Assembly: GCA_028871575.1 (NCBI GenBank)
Contig: JAGWMW010000007.1
Coordinates: 1-39,703, forward strand
Direction: 5' to 3'
Source: Burkholderiales bacterium
GTDB lineage: Bacteria; Pseudomonadota; Gammaproteobacteria; Burkholderiales; Burkholderiaceae_C
DNA length: 39,703 nucleotides
The position numbers were made by a program, and so were the translations under genes. This document shows, in pieces, positions 21,071 to 34,114 of this stretch; positions within the stretch are counted from its first letter, which is position 1; each line of letters begins with the position of its first letter. The notes below the pieces were generated by a model. The model was not told the origin of the DNA and did no database searches. It was given only the letters and a program-made list of their open reading frames with translations.

Positions 21071-21106
21071 ATTGGGAACACCCCGTGGTAACGCTATGTT
21101 CCCAAT
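21071..21106. promoter_or_regulatory. Perfect 10-bp inverted repeat, candidate operator
   Basis: attgggaaca-N16-tgttcccaat in the gap between divergent lamB and the SHOCT gene. Confidence 0.5.
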
Positions 21107-21438
21107 TCGCGTTTGAACGGAATTACAAGCATTGGCGGCACGAACCCCCAAGTTCGAATTCGGGGCCAACTGATCGGCAGCGATGCGCCGATTCATCGAC
21201 GTTGCGGATGCACCGAAGGCCTGGCTCGCGCACGAACCCGCCCGCCAGTCGATGCTCGCTGGGCCCTCGGCGCCGCGCGCACATCGATCGATCGAGGGTC
21301 CGGGCCCGGCCCAGGGCGACGTCGCGACATCGGCCCGCAGGCTTGGGGCCCCGGCCCGGCGGCGATACTCTCGCCCATGAACGCGGACCCGGCCTGCCGG
21401 CCCGGACCCCCCTCACCCCCAAGCCGAAGGGAAACTCG

Positions 21439-22329
21439 ATGAAACTCGCTGCAACCCGCCTCGCCGCGATGCTGCTGGGCGGCCTGTGCCTAGGTGCCGC
21501 GGCGCCGGCCCACGCCGATCTTTTCGGCGGCCTGTTCGATGGCGGCAGGTCGTCGAAGACCTCTTCGCCCGACCAGCGCAACTGGGTGCTGGGCGAGTTC
21601 AGCTCGATCCGGCTCGTGCCGCGTGAAGCCGGCTCGGCGCCGAACCAGCAGCCGGTGCAACTCAGCCGCGACTGGCTGCGCCAGCAGCTCGATCAGGTGC
21701 GGTTCGCCGCCGGCCGCATCGAGGAGCCGCTGTTCTCGCGCAGCGAGGTCGGCGACCTGGTCGAGGCGCTGGTCCAGGCCTTCGCCACCGCAGGCCCGGA
21801 CGACGACGTTCTGCTGCTCAGCAGTGCGCGACGCAGCGACACCGGCCAGGTCGTCCCGGTGGCGGTGACGGCAAGGCTGTTCGTGCAGGCGGGCCGGCTG
21901 CAGCTGATCGTCCACGATGCGCGCTACGAGTTCTACAACCAGATGCGCGGCACGCACCAGCCGCCTCAGTTCACCTATGGCTCACGCACGAGTCCGGGCC
22001 CGGCGAGCCTGCGCGACCCTTCGGCCATCAGCGTGCGGGCCGACTGGCTGGCCCTGCCGTTGACCGCAGCGACCGCCGCGAACGCATCACCCGCAACATC
22101 TGCGGCCCCGGCACTGGTGGCCACCCCGGCGCAGACACCAGCGCCGGCGGCGGCTCCGGCCGCCGCATCCCCGGTTGAAGCGCAGGTGCCCGCGCGGCCC
22201 CAGAGCCAGCCTTCGATGGGCGAGCAGATCGAGCAGCGACTGACGGTCCTCAAGCGCCTGCACGACCGGGGCCTGATCACGGACCAGGAATACGAGCAAA
22301 AGCGCAAGGAGATCCTGCAGCAGCTGTGA
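21439..22329 (+). CDS. Exported SHOCT-domain protein
   Basis: Signal peptide MKLAATRLAAMLLGGLCLGAAAPAHA; C-term IEQRLTVLKRLHDRGLITDQEYEQKRKEILQQL (SHOCT). Confidence 0.82.
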   Translation: MKLAATRLAAMLLGGLCLGAAAPAHADLFGGLFDGGRSSKTSSPDQRNWVLGEFSSIRLVPREAGSAPNQQPVQLSRDWLRQQLDQVRFAAGRIEEPLFSRSEVGDLVEALVQAFATAGPDDDVLLLSSARRSDTGQVVPVAVTARLFVQAGRLQLIVHDARYEFYNQMRGTHQPPQFTYGSRTSPGPASLRDPSAISVRADWLALPLTAATAANASPATSAAPALVATPAQTPAPAAAPAAASPVEAQVPARPQSQPSMGEQIEQRLTVLKRLHDRGLITDQEYEQKRKEILQQL

Positions 22330-22448
22330 GCGGCCGCGCGGCAAACGCTTTGGCCTGTGCCGCCGTCCGACTTCGCGTAATTGCTTGGCACGACGTGTTC
22401 AATGCGCCAACCTGGGAAACCCCTGGGGCAATGGCCGACCTGAATGGC

Positions 22449-22477
22449 TTGTCCTGTCAATCCCGTGTTGCTAATAT
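22449..22477 (+). promoter_or_regulatory. Candidate sigma-70 promoter for the gts operon
   Basis: TTGTCC-N17-TAATAT. Confidence 0.4.
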
Positions 22478-22549
22478 TTGCGTCGGCACAACCAAGGTGA
22501 AGGTCCGCACCCACAAGGCGGCGCTTGGCCGAATGGGGCGCGGGGCATT

Positions 22550-22578
22550 GGCCGCCGCGACTCGAGCGGCCCTCTTTT
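22550..22578 (+). terminator. Terminator/attenuator-like hairpin in the putative gtsA leader
   Basis: GGCCGC-cgcgactcga-GCGGCC followed by CTCTTTT. Confidence 0.4.
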
Positions 22579-22814
22579 CGGGCACCCCTACATTACATTT
22601 CACCCTGAATTTGCAGCCGATGTGTCGGTCCTTGAACGATGGCTGCCGAGCCCGGCCGGTCATTCAGTTGCAGGGCCATCGCATCGTGCGGCGATGCCGA
22701 GCGGGCCTGGACATGGCAGGCCGATTCACCTGACAGCGTCGATGTGGGGCCCCTGAAAGGACCCAGCTCGCCGCGGCGCCCCGAGGGCGCATTCCAATTA
22801 ACCGGAGAAGGACA

Positions 22815-24080
22815 ATGACGAAGACGAAGATGTTGCGCCCCCGTGCGCTGGCCCTTGCATGCGCGACGCTGCTCGCGGCAAGCGCGGCGCATGCCGGCGG
22901 CGAGGTGGAAGTGCTGCACTGGTGGACCAGCGGCGGCGAGGCCAAGGCCGCGGCGCAACTGAAGTTGATGATGCAGAAGAAGGGCGACACCTGGAAGGAC
23001 TTCGCCGTGGCCGGCGGCGGCGGCGATGCCGCCATGACGGTGCTGAAGTCCCGCGTCGTCTCGGGCAACCCGCCCACCGCGGCCCAGATCAAGGGGCCGT
23101 CGATCCAGGAGTGGGCGCAGGAAGGCGTGCTCACCAACCTCGACGACGTCGCCGGGCCCGAGCACTGGGATTCGCTGCTGCCCAGCGTCGTGTCCAACAT
23201 CATGAAGTACCAGGGCCACTACGTTGCGGTGCCGGTCAACGTGCACCGGGTGAACTGGCTGTGGGCCAACCCCGAAGCCTTCAAGAAGGCGGGCGCCACG
23301 GTGCCGACCACCTGGGACCAGTTCTTCGTGGCCGCCGACAAGCTGAAGAAGGCGGGCATCATTCCGCTGGCCCACGGCGGGCAGCCCTGGCAGGACTTCA
23401 CCGTGTTCGAGGACGTCGTGCTCGGCGTCGGCGGTGCCGACTTCTACCAGAAGGCGATGGTCAAGCTCGACCAGGGCGCGCTGACCAGCCCGACGATGGA
23501 GAAGGTGCTGACCACCTACAAGCGCGTCCACTCGTACATCGACAAGAACGCCCCCGGGCGCGACTGGAACCTGGCCACCGCGATGCTGATCAAGGGCGAG
23601 GCCGGCATGCAGCTGATGGGCGACTGGGCCAAGGGCGAGTGGGTGGCCGCCGGCAAGGTGCCGGGCAAGGACGTGGTCTGCGTCGCGGCCCCGGGCAGCG
23701 CGAAGGACTTCACCTTCAACGTCGACTCGTTCGCGATGTTCAAGATCAAGAACCCGGCGAACGAGCAGGCGCAGCGCGACCTCGCCTCGTCGATCATGTC
23801 GCCCGAGTTCCAGGAGCTGTTCAACCTCTACAAGGGGTCGATCCCGGTGCGCCTGGGCATGAACATGGACAAGTTCGACGCCTGCGCCAAGCAGTCCAGC
23901 CGAGACTTCGTGGCCGACAGCAAGAGCGGCACGCTGGTGCCGTCGATCGCGCACGGCATGGCCGTGCCGGCGGCGGTCTCGGGCGCGATCCAGGACGCGG
24001 TGAGCCAGTTCTGGAACACCGACAGCATGAGCGTGAAGACCGCGATGGCCAACATCGCGGCTGCCGCCAAGGCCAACTGA
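22815..24080 (+). CDS. gtsA: Glucose/mannose-type ABC transporter substrate-binding protein
   Basis: [18 protein letters not shown]...[38 protein letters not shown]; resembles Pseudomonas GtsA. Confidence 0.9.
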   Translation: MTKTKMLRPRALALACATLLAASAAHAGGEVEVLHWWTSGGEAKAAAQLKLMMQKKGDTWKDFAVAGGGGDAAMTVLKSRVVSGNPPTAAQIKGPSIQEWAQEGVLTNLDDVAGPEHWDSLLPSVVSNIMKYQGHYVAVPVNVHRVNWLWANPEAFKKAGATVPTTWDQFFVAADKLKKAGIIPLAHGGQPWQDFTVFEDVVLGVGGADFYQKAMVKLDQGALTSPTMEKVLTTYKRVHSYIDKNAPGRDWNLATAMLIKGEAGMQLMGDWAKGEWVAAGKVPGKDVVCVAAPGSAKDFTFNVDSFAMFKIKNPANEQAQRDLASSIMSPEFQELFNLYKGSIPVRLGMNMDKFDACAKQSSRDFVADSKSGTLVPSIAHGMAVPAAVSGAIQDAVSQFWNTDSMSVKTAMANIAAAAKAN

Positions 24081-24085
24081 CGGCC

Positions 24086-24152
24086 GCACGCGCCGCCCGG
24101 GAGGACGGCGCGTGCCCCCGAAGCGCCTGCCTGGCCGCCCGACCGGGCGGCC
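24086..24152 (+). other. Two tandem strong stem-loops between gtsA and gtsB
   Basis: GCACGCGCCG-N10-CGGCGCGTGC (24086-24115); GGCCGCCC-GACC-GGGCGGCC (24133-24152). Confidence 0.85.
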
Positions 24153-24182
24153 CCGCCCTTCCCCTCCAGCCAGCGACCCGCC

Positions 24183-25061
24183 ATGTCCGCACCGTCTAAG
24201 GCCTCCGCGCCCTGGCTGCCCAAGCTGGTGGTCGCACCGAGCTTCGTCATCTCTTTTCTGTTCATCTACGGCCTGATCGCCTGGAACGGCTACCTGTCGG
24301 TCTCGGCATCGCGGCTGCTGCCCAACTACACCTTCGTCGGGCTGCACCAGTACGCCACGCTGCTGCACAACGAGCGCTTCCACGTCGCGCTCACCAACAT
24401 GGCGATCTTCGGGTCGCTGTTCATCGCCGGCTCGATCGGCATCGGTCTGCTGCTGGCGATCATGCTCGACCAGCGCATCCGCGCCGAAGGGGTGCTGCGC
24501 ACCATCTATCTCTACCCGATGGCGATCTCCTTCATCGTCACCGGCACGGCCTGGAAGTGGATGCTCAACCCGGGCCTGGGGCTGGAGCACCTGGTGCGCC
24601 AATGGGGGTTCACCAGCTTCAGCTTCGACTGGCTGGTCAACCCCGACCGCGCCATCTACTGCATCGCGATCGCGGGCGTCTGGCAGAGCGCCGGCTTCGT
24701 GATGGCGCTGTTCCTGGCCGGCCTGCGCGGCATCGACGATTCGATCATCAAGGCCGCGCAGGTCGACGGCGCCACCCTGCCCCGCATCTACTGGCGCATC
24801 ATCATCCCCAGCCTGCGCCCGGTGTTCTTCAGCACGCTGATGATCGTCAGCCACCTGGCGATCAAGAGCTTCGACCTGGTGGTGGCCCTGACCGCCGGCG
24901 GCCCGGGCTTCGCCACCGACCTGCCGGCCACGTTCATGTACACGATGGCCTTCTCGCGCGGCGAGATCGGCCTGGGGGCGGCCTCGGCCACCGTGATGCT
25001 GGCCACCATCGCCGCCATCGTCGTGCCGTATCTCTACTCCGAGCTGAGGACGCGCAAATGA
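24183..25061 (+). CDS. gtsB: Sugar ABC transporter permease
   Basis: Polytopic MalF-type permease; SIIKAAQVDGATLPRIYWRIIIPSLRPVFF EAA-like loop. Confidence 0.9.
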   Translation: MSAPSKASAPWLPKLVVAPSFVISFLFIYGLIAWNGYLSVSASRLLPNYTFVGLHQYATLLHNERFHVALTNMAIFGSLFIAGSIGIGLLLAIMLDQRIRAEGVLRTIYLYPMAISFIVTGTAWKWMLNPGLGLEHLVRQWGFTSFSFDWLVNPDRAIYCIAIAGVWQSAGFVMALFLAGLRGIDDSIIKAAQVDGATLPRIYWRIIIPSLRPVFFSTLMIVSHLAIKSFDLVVALTAGGPGFATDLPATFMYTMAFSRGEIGLGAASATVMLATIAAIVVPYLYSELRTRK

Positions 25062-25969
25062 GCGGCTCCGTCGCCTCCCCGCCTGCGGCTCCCATCGCCG
25101 CCACGGCTGCCGGCCAGCGCTCGCTGTCGCTGCAGCGGCTGCTGCTGTGGGCCGGGCTGCTGCTGTTCGCCGCCTGGTTCCTGACGCCGCTGTACGTGAT
25201 GGTGGTCACGTCGCTGAAGGATCTGGACCAGGTGCGCAACGGCAGCCTGCTGTCGCTGCCCACCCATCCGACCTTCGGCTCGTGGATCAAGGCCTGGGAC
25301 CAGGCCTGCACGGGCGTGGACTGCCGGGGCCTGCGGCCCTTCTTCATGAACTCGGTGTACATGGTGCTGCCGGCCGTGGCGATCTCCACCGCGCTGGGCG
25401 CCGTCAACGGCTACGTGCTGACCAAGTGGCGGTTCCGCGGCAGCGAGACGATGTTCGCCATGCTGCTGTTCGGCGTGTTCATGCCGATGCAGGTGGTGCT
25501 GCTGCCGATGAGCCAGGTGCTGGGCTGGCTGGGCATCGCCAGCTCGATCTGGGGGCTGATCCTGGTCCACATCCTGGCCGGCATCCCGAGCACCACGCTG
25601 TTCTTCCGCAACTACTACGTGGCGCTGCCCGACGAGCTGATCAAGGCCGCGATGCTCGACGGCGCCGGCTTCTGGAAGATCTTCACCCGCATCGTGCTGC
25701 CGCTGTCGGCGCCGATCCTGGTGGTCACGCTGATCTGGCAGTTCACCAACATCTGGAACGACTTCCTCTACGGCGTGGTGTTCAGCGGCGCCTACAGCAA
25801 GCCGATCACGGTGGGCCTGAACAACCTTTCCAACACGACCAGCTCGGTCAAGGAATACAACGTCGACATGGCCGCCGCGATGATCGCGGCGCTGCCGACC
25901 TTGTTCGTGTACGTCGTCGCAGGCAAGTATTTCGTGCGCGGGCTGACCGCGGGCGCCGTGAAGGGGTGA
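25058..25969 (+). CDS. gtsC: Sugar ABC transporter permease
   Basis: ELIKAAMLDGAGFWKIFTRIVLPLSAPILVV; ends [16 protein letters not shown] overlaps the gtsB stop. Confidence 0.9.
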   Translation: MSGSVASPPAAPIAATAAGQRSLSLQRLLLWAGLLLFAAWFLTPLYVMVVTSLKDLDQVRNGSLLSLPTHPTFGSWIKAWDQACTGVDCRGLRPFFMNSVYMVLPAVAISTALGAVNGYVLTKWRFRGSETMFAMLLFGVFMPMQVVLLPMSQVLGWLGIASSIWGLILVHILAGIPSTTLFFRNYYVALPDELIKAAMLDGAGFWKIFTRIVLPLSAPILVVTLIWQFTNIWNDFLYGVVFSGAYSKPITVGLNNLSNTTSSVKEYNVDMAAAMIAALPTLFVYVVAGKYFVRGLTAGAVKG

Positions 25970-25973
25970 GTCC

Positions 25974-27038
<1,065 letters not shown>

Positions 27039-27039
27039 C

Positions 27040-27070
27040 GGCCGGCCCCGGGCGGACCGCCCGGCCGGCT
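27040..27070. terminator. Hairpin between convergent genes, possible bidirectional terminator (no T-tract)
   Basis: ggccgg(cc)ccgggcg-gac-cgcccggccggct. Confidence 0.5.
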
Positions 27071-27076
27071 GCGGGC

Positions 27077-29437
27077 TCAAACGGTCAGCGCAGGGCCGAT
27101 CGCCGCCGCCAGCGGCGCGCCGCTGAATCGCCACGCGTGCGGCACCAGCGCCAGCCGCTGCGTGCCTGCGGCGGTTTCGACGACGGCCGCGCTCGCGCCG
27201 TCGTAGCCGACGAGGCGCAGCCTGAGCGGACCGTGGCCGGCGGCCAGGCAGCGCACGGCCAGGTGCAGGGTCTCGCCTTCACGCCAGGCGCGCAGCGACC
27301 AGCGGCTGCGCAAGCCGCGCCGGTAGCCGTAGGTCAGCCCGTCGTCGGCCACATAGTCGAGCTCGGCCGATTCGCGACAGCCCCCGCCCAGGATCACGTG
27401 CAGTTCGAGATCGGCCAGGTCGCTGGCCTGGCTCAGGCGCTCGCCCGGCTGCATCGGCAGCAACTGGCCCTCGCGCAGGTAGACGGGGGTCGAGCGGGCG
27501 TCGCTGCTGGCGTGGACCATCCGGCCCGCAGCCATGAAGGCGCCGCTGCCAGCGTCCATCCAGCGCCCTGCCCCCGGCAGCACCACGCTGCGGTGCGCCT
27601 GCCCCTGCTGCAGCAGCGGCGCCTGCATCAGCGCCGGGCCGACCAGGAACTGGTCGTCGACGCGATCCAGCGCCAGGCCCGGCGGATCGTCGAAGTCGTG
27701 GAACAGCGGCCGCATCACGGCACTGCCATCGGCCTCCTGCGCCACCCACAGCTGGTAGAGGTAGGGCAGCAGCTTGTAGCGCAGCCGAACGTAGTGGCGG
27801 ACGACCTCCAGCACCTCGGGGCCGAACACCCAGGGCTCCTGCTGGGCCGTCCCCTGCAGCGCATGGTTGCGCAGGAACGGGAACAGGAACCCGGCCTTGT
27901 ACCAGGCCAGGGCCAGTTCGCGGTCGGCGTGGCCGCCGAAGCCCGGCACGTCCGGCCCGTTGAACGGAAGACCCGACAGCGCCAGGTTGAGCGTGCAGGG
28001 GATGGCCGCGCGCAGGTGATGCCAGTTGCTCCAGTTGTCGCCGGTCCACACCGCGGTGTACCGGCTCGAGCCCGCGGCGGCGCTGCGCGCGACCAGGAAG
28101 GGCCGCTCGTCGGGCTGCGCGGCCAGGAAGCCCTCGCGCGTGGCCTGCGCCATGCCGGTGGCGTAGGTGTTGTGGTAGGTCCAGTGGTCCCACCGCCCGC
28201 GCTGGAAGCGCATGTCGTCGAGCTCGGCGGCCCCCGTGCTGGGATCGTTCATGTCCAGCCAGGCCCCGTGGAAGCCGCCTTCGCGGAAGCGGCGGGCGTA
28301 GTCGGCCCACCAGGTGCGCGCCTCGGGCAGCGAGAAGTCGGGGAACCAGGTGCGGCCGGGCCAGACGAAGCCGACATAGGGCTGGCCTTCGGGGTTGAGG
28401 CAGAAGATGCCGGCCCGCAGCCCGCTCTCGGCCACCTCGTAGCCCGCCTCCACCTTGACGCCGGGGTCCAGGATCGGCACCACGCGCCGGCCCTTGTCGG
28501 CCAGCGCCCGCAGTTCGGCAGCGGGGTCCTGGAAATGCTCGGGGCTGACCGTGAAGACCTTGTAGCGGTCCATGTAGTCGATGTCCAGCCACAGGCCGTC
28601 GCAGGGGAACTGGTGGGCCTCGAAGGCCTCGTGCAGGCGCTCGAGGTCGCGCGGCCCGCGATAGCCCCAGCGGCACTGGTGGTGGCCGAGCGACCACAGC
28701 GGCGGCAGCGGCGTCTTGCCGACCAGGCGCTGCAGCCGGCGCGTCACCGACGCCGCGCTGCGCCCGGCGATCAGGTAGAACGCCGGCACGCCCTGGTCGG
28801 CGCCGACCCACAGGCTGGGCGGCGCCTGCAGGTCGTCGTGACCGCTGAAGAACCAGTTCGAGCCGGTGTCCATGAACACCGCCCCCGGGTGGTCGACGAG
28901 CAGGCCGACCCAGTCTTCACCGTTGCGGATCAGCAGGTAGGGGATCGCCGCGTACTGCGGGTCGGCCTGCCCCTCGATGACCACGGGCATGGGGTGATCG
29001 GCCCAGACGTCGAGGTTCCAGAACTTGGTGCGCTGCCCGGACTTCTCCAGCCCGGTGACCTTCTCGCCCTGGCCGTAGAAGCGCATGCCGGCCTCGCGCT
29101 CGAGCTGCAGCAGCCACGCGCTGCCGCACACGCCGAGGCAGGCCGCGTCCCGGCCGCCGAGCACCGGGTGGCCGTCGCCCCGCAGCAGGCGCAGCCCAGC
29201 CCCCTCCGACAGCTCGAGGCGGTGCTGCGAGGCGCCGGCGAACGCGTCGTCGTGCATGCGCACCAGCCGCGGGTCCAGCGGCCAGCGGCCGGGGTCGGCC
29301 AGCTCGACATGGAACACATCCTCGCCCAGGTCGCGCAGCGTCACGCCGGCCTGGCCGGCGCCGAAGCGCAGCGTGCCGGCGTCGGCGCCGTGGGCGAACA
29401 CGAAGTTCGACGGATGGCGGATCTTGTGGAAGTACAT
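27077..29437 (-). CDS. GH31 alpha-glucosidase
   Basis: CDGLWLDIDYMDRYKVFTVSPEHF; GAWLDMNDPS; FLVARSAAAGSSRYTAVWTGDNWSNWHHLR; GPDVPGFGG. Confidence 0.92.
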   Translation of the reverse strand: MYFHKIRHPSNFVFAHGADAGTLRFGAGQAGVTLRDLGEDVFHVELADPGRWPLDPRLVRMHDDAFAGASQHRLELSEGAGLRLLRGDGHPVLGGRDAACLGVCGSAWLLQLEREAGMRFYGQGEKVTGLEKSGQRTKFWNLDVWADHPMPVVIEGQADPQYAAIPYLLIRNGEDWVGLLVDHPGAVFMDTGSNWFFSGHDDLQAPPSLWVGADQGVPAFYLIAGRSAASVTRRLQRLVGKTPLPPLWSLGHHQCRWGYRGPRDLERLHEAFEAHQFPCDGLWLDIDYMDRYKVFTVSPEHFQDPAAELRALADKGRRVVPILDPGVKVEAGYEVAESGLRAGIFCLNPEGQPYVGFVWPGRTWFPDFSLPEARTWWADYARRFREGGFHGAWLDMNDPSTGAAELDDMRFQRGRWDHWTYHNTYATGMAQATREGFLAAQPDERPFLVARSAAAGSSRYTAVWTGDNWSNWHHLRAAIPCTLNLALSGLPFNGPDVPGFGGHADRELALAWYKAGFLFPFLRNHALQGTAQQEPWVFGPEVLEVVRHYVRLRYKLLPYLYQLWVAQEADGSAVMRPLFHDFDDPPGLALDRVDDQFLVGPALMQAPLLQQGQAHRSVVLPGAGRWMDAGSGAFMAAGRMVHASSDARSTPVYLREGQLLPMQPGERLSQASDLADLELHVILGGGCRESAELDYVADDGLTYGYRRGLRSRWSLRAWREGETLHLAVRCLAAGHGPLRLRLVGYDGASAAVVETAAGTQRLALVPHAWRFSGAPLAAAIGPALTV

Positions 29438-29485
29438 GGCGCAAGAGGCTCCGTCCAGCGGCCGTGCGGCGGCGCCGCCGGCCGC

Positions 29486-30622
<1,137 letters not shown>

Positions 30623-30643
30623 CCTGTCTTCTCCAGTCGGGGG

Positions 30644-32281
30644 TTAGGCCAGGCGCGCGAACAGCCCGCCGAAGGGTTCGAATCGAAGACCGGCACCGGC
30701 CAGGCCGGCCCCTTGGACCCCGCTCTCGTCCAGCACCCGCGCGACCGCCAGGCCCTCGGGCAGGCCGTAGCCGCAGGGCCGCTCGCTGAGGTTGAACGCG
30801 CAGAGCACGCGCTCGCCGGCCTGCCTGCGCACGAAGGCCAGCACCTGCGGATGGCTGGGCAGCAGGTCCATCTCGCCGTGCAGCAGTGCGGGCTGTCCGC
30901 GGCGCCAGGCGAGGAGCCGCCGGTAGTGGTGCAGCAGGGAGCCGGGATCGGCCAGCTGGCGGTCGACCGCCAGTGCGCGGTGGCGGGGCTCGAGAGGCAG
31001 CCAGGGCCGCCCGGTGCCGCTGCCGAAGCCGAGGTCGGCCGCCTGCGAATCCCAGGGCATGGGCGTGCGGCAGCCGTCGCGCCCCTTGAACTCGGGCCAC
31101 ATCGCGATCCCGTAGGGGTCCTGCAGGTCTTCGTAGGCGACTTCGGCCTCGGGCAGCCCGAGCTCGTCGCCCTGGTACAGGCAGGGCGTGCCCCGCAGGC
31201 TGAGCTGCAGCGCGGCCACCAGGCGCAGCAGCTCCGGGGCCGGCTGCGCACCGCCCCAGCGCGTGGCCACGCGCACCACGTCGTGGTTGCTCACCGCCCA
31301 GCAGGGCCAGCCGCTGCCCACCACCTGGCCGAAGCGGGTGAGCACCCGGTGCAGGTAGGGCGCGTCGTGCGGCGTGCCGAGCAGGTCGAAGCAGTAGGCC
31401 ATGTGCAGCTTGTCGCCGCCGCCGGTGTACTCGGCCACGCGGGCCAGGCCGTCGTCGTCGCCGATCTCGCCGACCATGGTCGTGTCGGGGTACTCGTCCA
31501 GCAGGCTGCGCAGGCGCTGCAGGAAGCCCAGGTTCTCGGGCTGGCTCTTGTCGTGGCGGTGCCATTGCCAGCCGTAGGGGTTGGCCGCCGGCACCGCCGG
31601 GTCGGCACCGTCGGGCTCGCCGCGCGCCGGGTTGTCGCGCAGTTGCCGGTCGTGGAAGTAGAAGTTGACGACATCGAGCCGGTAGCCGTCGACGCCGAAG
31701 TCGAGCCAGAACTTCACGCTGTCGAGCACCGCCTGCCGGACCTGCGGGTGGTGGAAGTTCAGGTCGGGCTGGCTGGTCAGGAAGTTGTGCAGGTAGTACT
31801 GGCGGCGGCGGGTGTCCCACTGCCAGGCGCTGCCGCCGAAGACCGACAGCCAGTTGTTGGGCGGCGTGCCATCGTCCTTCGCCGGCGCCCAGACGTACCA
31901 GTCGGCGCGCGGGTTGTCGCGGCTGGAGCGGCTCTCGACGAACCAGGGGTGCTGGTCGGAGGTGTGCGAGTAGACCTGGTCGATCATCACCTTCAGGCCC
32001 AGCGCGTGGGCGCGGTCGATCAGGGCCTTCAGGTCGTCGCGCGAGCCGAACAGCGGGTCGACGTCGCGGTAGTCGCTGATGTCGTAGCCGAAGTCCTTCA
32101 TCGGGCTCTTGAAGAACGGCGACAGCCAGATGCCGTCCACGCCCAGGGCCGCGACATGGTCGAGCCGGCGCGTGATGCCGCGCAGATCGCCGATGCCGTC
32201 GCCGTTGCTGTCGGCGTAGCTGCGCGGATAGATCTGGTAGATGACGCCGCCGCGCCACCAGCCGCTGTTGGATGCCTTCAT
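30644..32281 (-). CDS. aglA: GH13 alpha-glucosidase (AglA-like)
   Basis: WWRGGVIYQIYPRSYADSNGDGIGDLRGI; GVDGYRLDVVNFYF; TMVGEIGDDDG; AVSNHDVVR. Confidence 0.9.
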   Translation of the reverse strand: MKASNSGWWRGGVIYQIYPRSYADSNGDGIGDLRGITRRLDHVAALGVDGIWLSPFFKSPMKDFGYDISDYRDVDPLFGSRDDLKALIDRAHALGLKVMIDQVYSHTSDQHPWFVESRSSRDNPRADWYVWAPAKDDGTPPNNWLSVFGGSAWQWDTRRRQYYLHNFLTSQPDLNFHHPQVRQAVLDSVKFWLDFGVDGYRLDVVNFYFHDRQLRDNPARGEPDGADPAVPAANPYGWQWHRHDKSQPENLGFLQRLRSLLDEYPDTTMVGEIGDDDGLARVAEYTGGGDKLHMAYCFDLLGTPHDAPYLHRVLTRFGQVVGSGWPCWAVSNHDVVRVATRWGGAQPAPELLRLVAALQLSLRGTPCLYQGDELGLPEAEVAYEDLQDPYGIAMWPEFKGRDGCRTPMPWDSQAADLGFGSGTGRPWLPLEPRHRALAVDRQLADPGSLLHHYRRLLAWRRGQPALLHGEMDLLPSHPQVLAFVRRQAGERVLCAFNLSERPCGYGLPEGLAVARVLDESGVQGAGLAGAGLRFEPFGGLFARLA

Positions 32282-32312
32282 GGTCGCGCCGTCCGCACCC
32301 CCGGGGCCCGCT

Positions 32313-33148
<836 letters not shown>

Positions 33149-33152
<4 letters not shown>

Positions 33153-34063
33153 GACGATTCCTCCGAGAGCCTGACGCGCGCCGCCCGCAGGAAGAGCAGG
33201 GCCGACAGGAAGATGATCAGGGTCAGCGAGGTCGACGCCGCCGAGCCGAAGCCCAGGTTGCCGTTGTCGATCATCTCTCGTCGCACGAAGCCCGACATGC
33301 TGATCGTGCTGGCGCTGTTGGAGGTCAGCACGAAGATCAGGTCGAAGATGCGCAGCGCATCGAGCAGCCGGAAGATCACCGCCACGAACAGCGGGTGCTT
33401 GATCAGGGGCAGGGTGACCTTGAAGAAGACCCGCAGCGGGTGCACGCCGTCGACCTTGGCCGCCTCGTAGCAGTCCTTGGGCAGGGTCTGCAGCGCGGCC
33501 AGGATCAGCAGCGCCATGAAGGGCGTGGTCTTCCAGACGTCGACCGCCACCACCGTCAGCAGCGCATAGTGCGGGTCGGCGGTCCAGGCGATCTTGTGCG
33601 AGATCAGCCCCCAGTCGAGCAGCATCTGGTTGATGACGCCGTACTGGTCGTGCAGCATCCAGCCCCACATCTTGGCCGAGACGATGGTCGGGATGGCCCA
33701 GGGCACGAGCACCGCGGTGCGCACCAGCATCCGGCCCCTGAACTCCTGGTTCAGCAGCATCGCCACACCCAGGCCGCTGAGGGTCTCGAGCGTCACCGAG
33801 ATGATCGAGAACTCGAACGTGTTCGCGATCGAGCGGCCCCAGTCGCTGGCCCAGAAGCCGTCGGTGTAGTTGGGGTTGGCGAACAGCCCGTAGTCGCCGA
33901 AGTAGTTCGACAACCCGACGAAGTGGCTGCTCGAGATGTCGTTGATGTTGGTGTCGGTCAGGCTGAACCAGATCGACCGGCCCAGCGGCCACCCGGCCAC
34001 CAGCACCATCAGCACCAGCATCGGCGTCAGGAACAGCCAGGCAGTGCGGGTCCGAGGGTTCAT
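33149..34063 (-). CDS. MalF-type sugar ABC transporter permease
   Basis: Polytopic; [35 protein letters not shown]. Confidence 0.9.
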
Positions 34064-34114
34064 GGCCGTGGGCGTCCTGGGGCGCTGGAGTGCTGGGTGA
34101 TGCGCGCTCTCACG

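Noticed and set aside
22386-22401. TGGCACG-ACGT-GTTCA as a sigma-54 promoter for gtsA
   Set aside because: The essential -12 GC is TC, and it is about 430 bp from the start codon
22612-22740. Small hairpin around ggccatcgcatcgtgcggcgatgcc as a structured RNA
   Set aside because: Only a 6-bp stem and no conserved motif recognised
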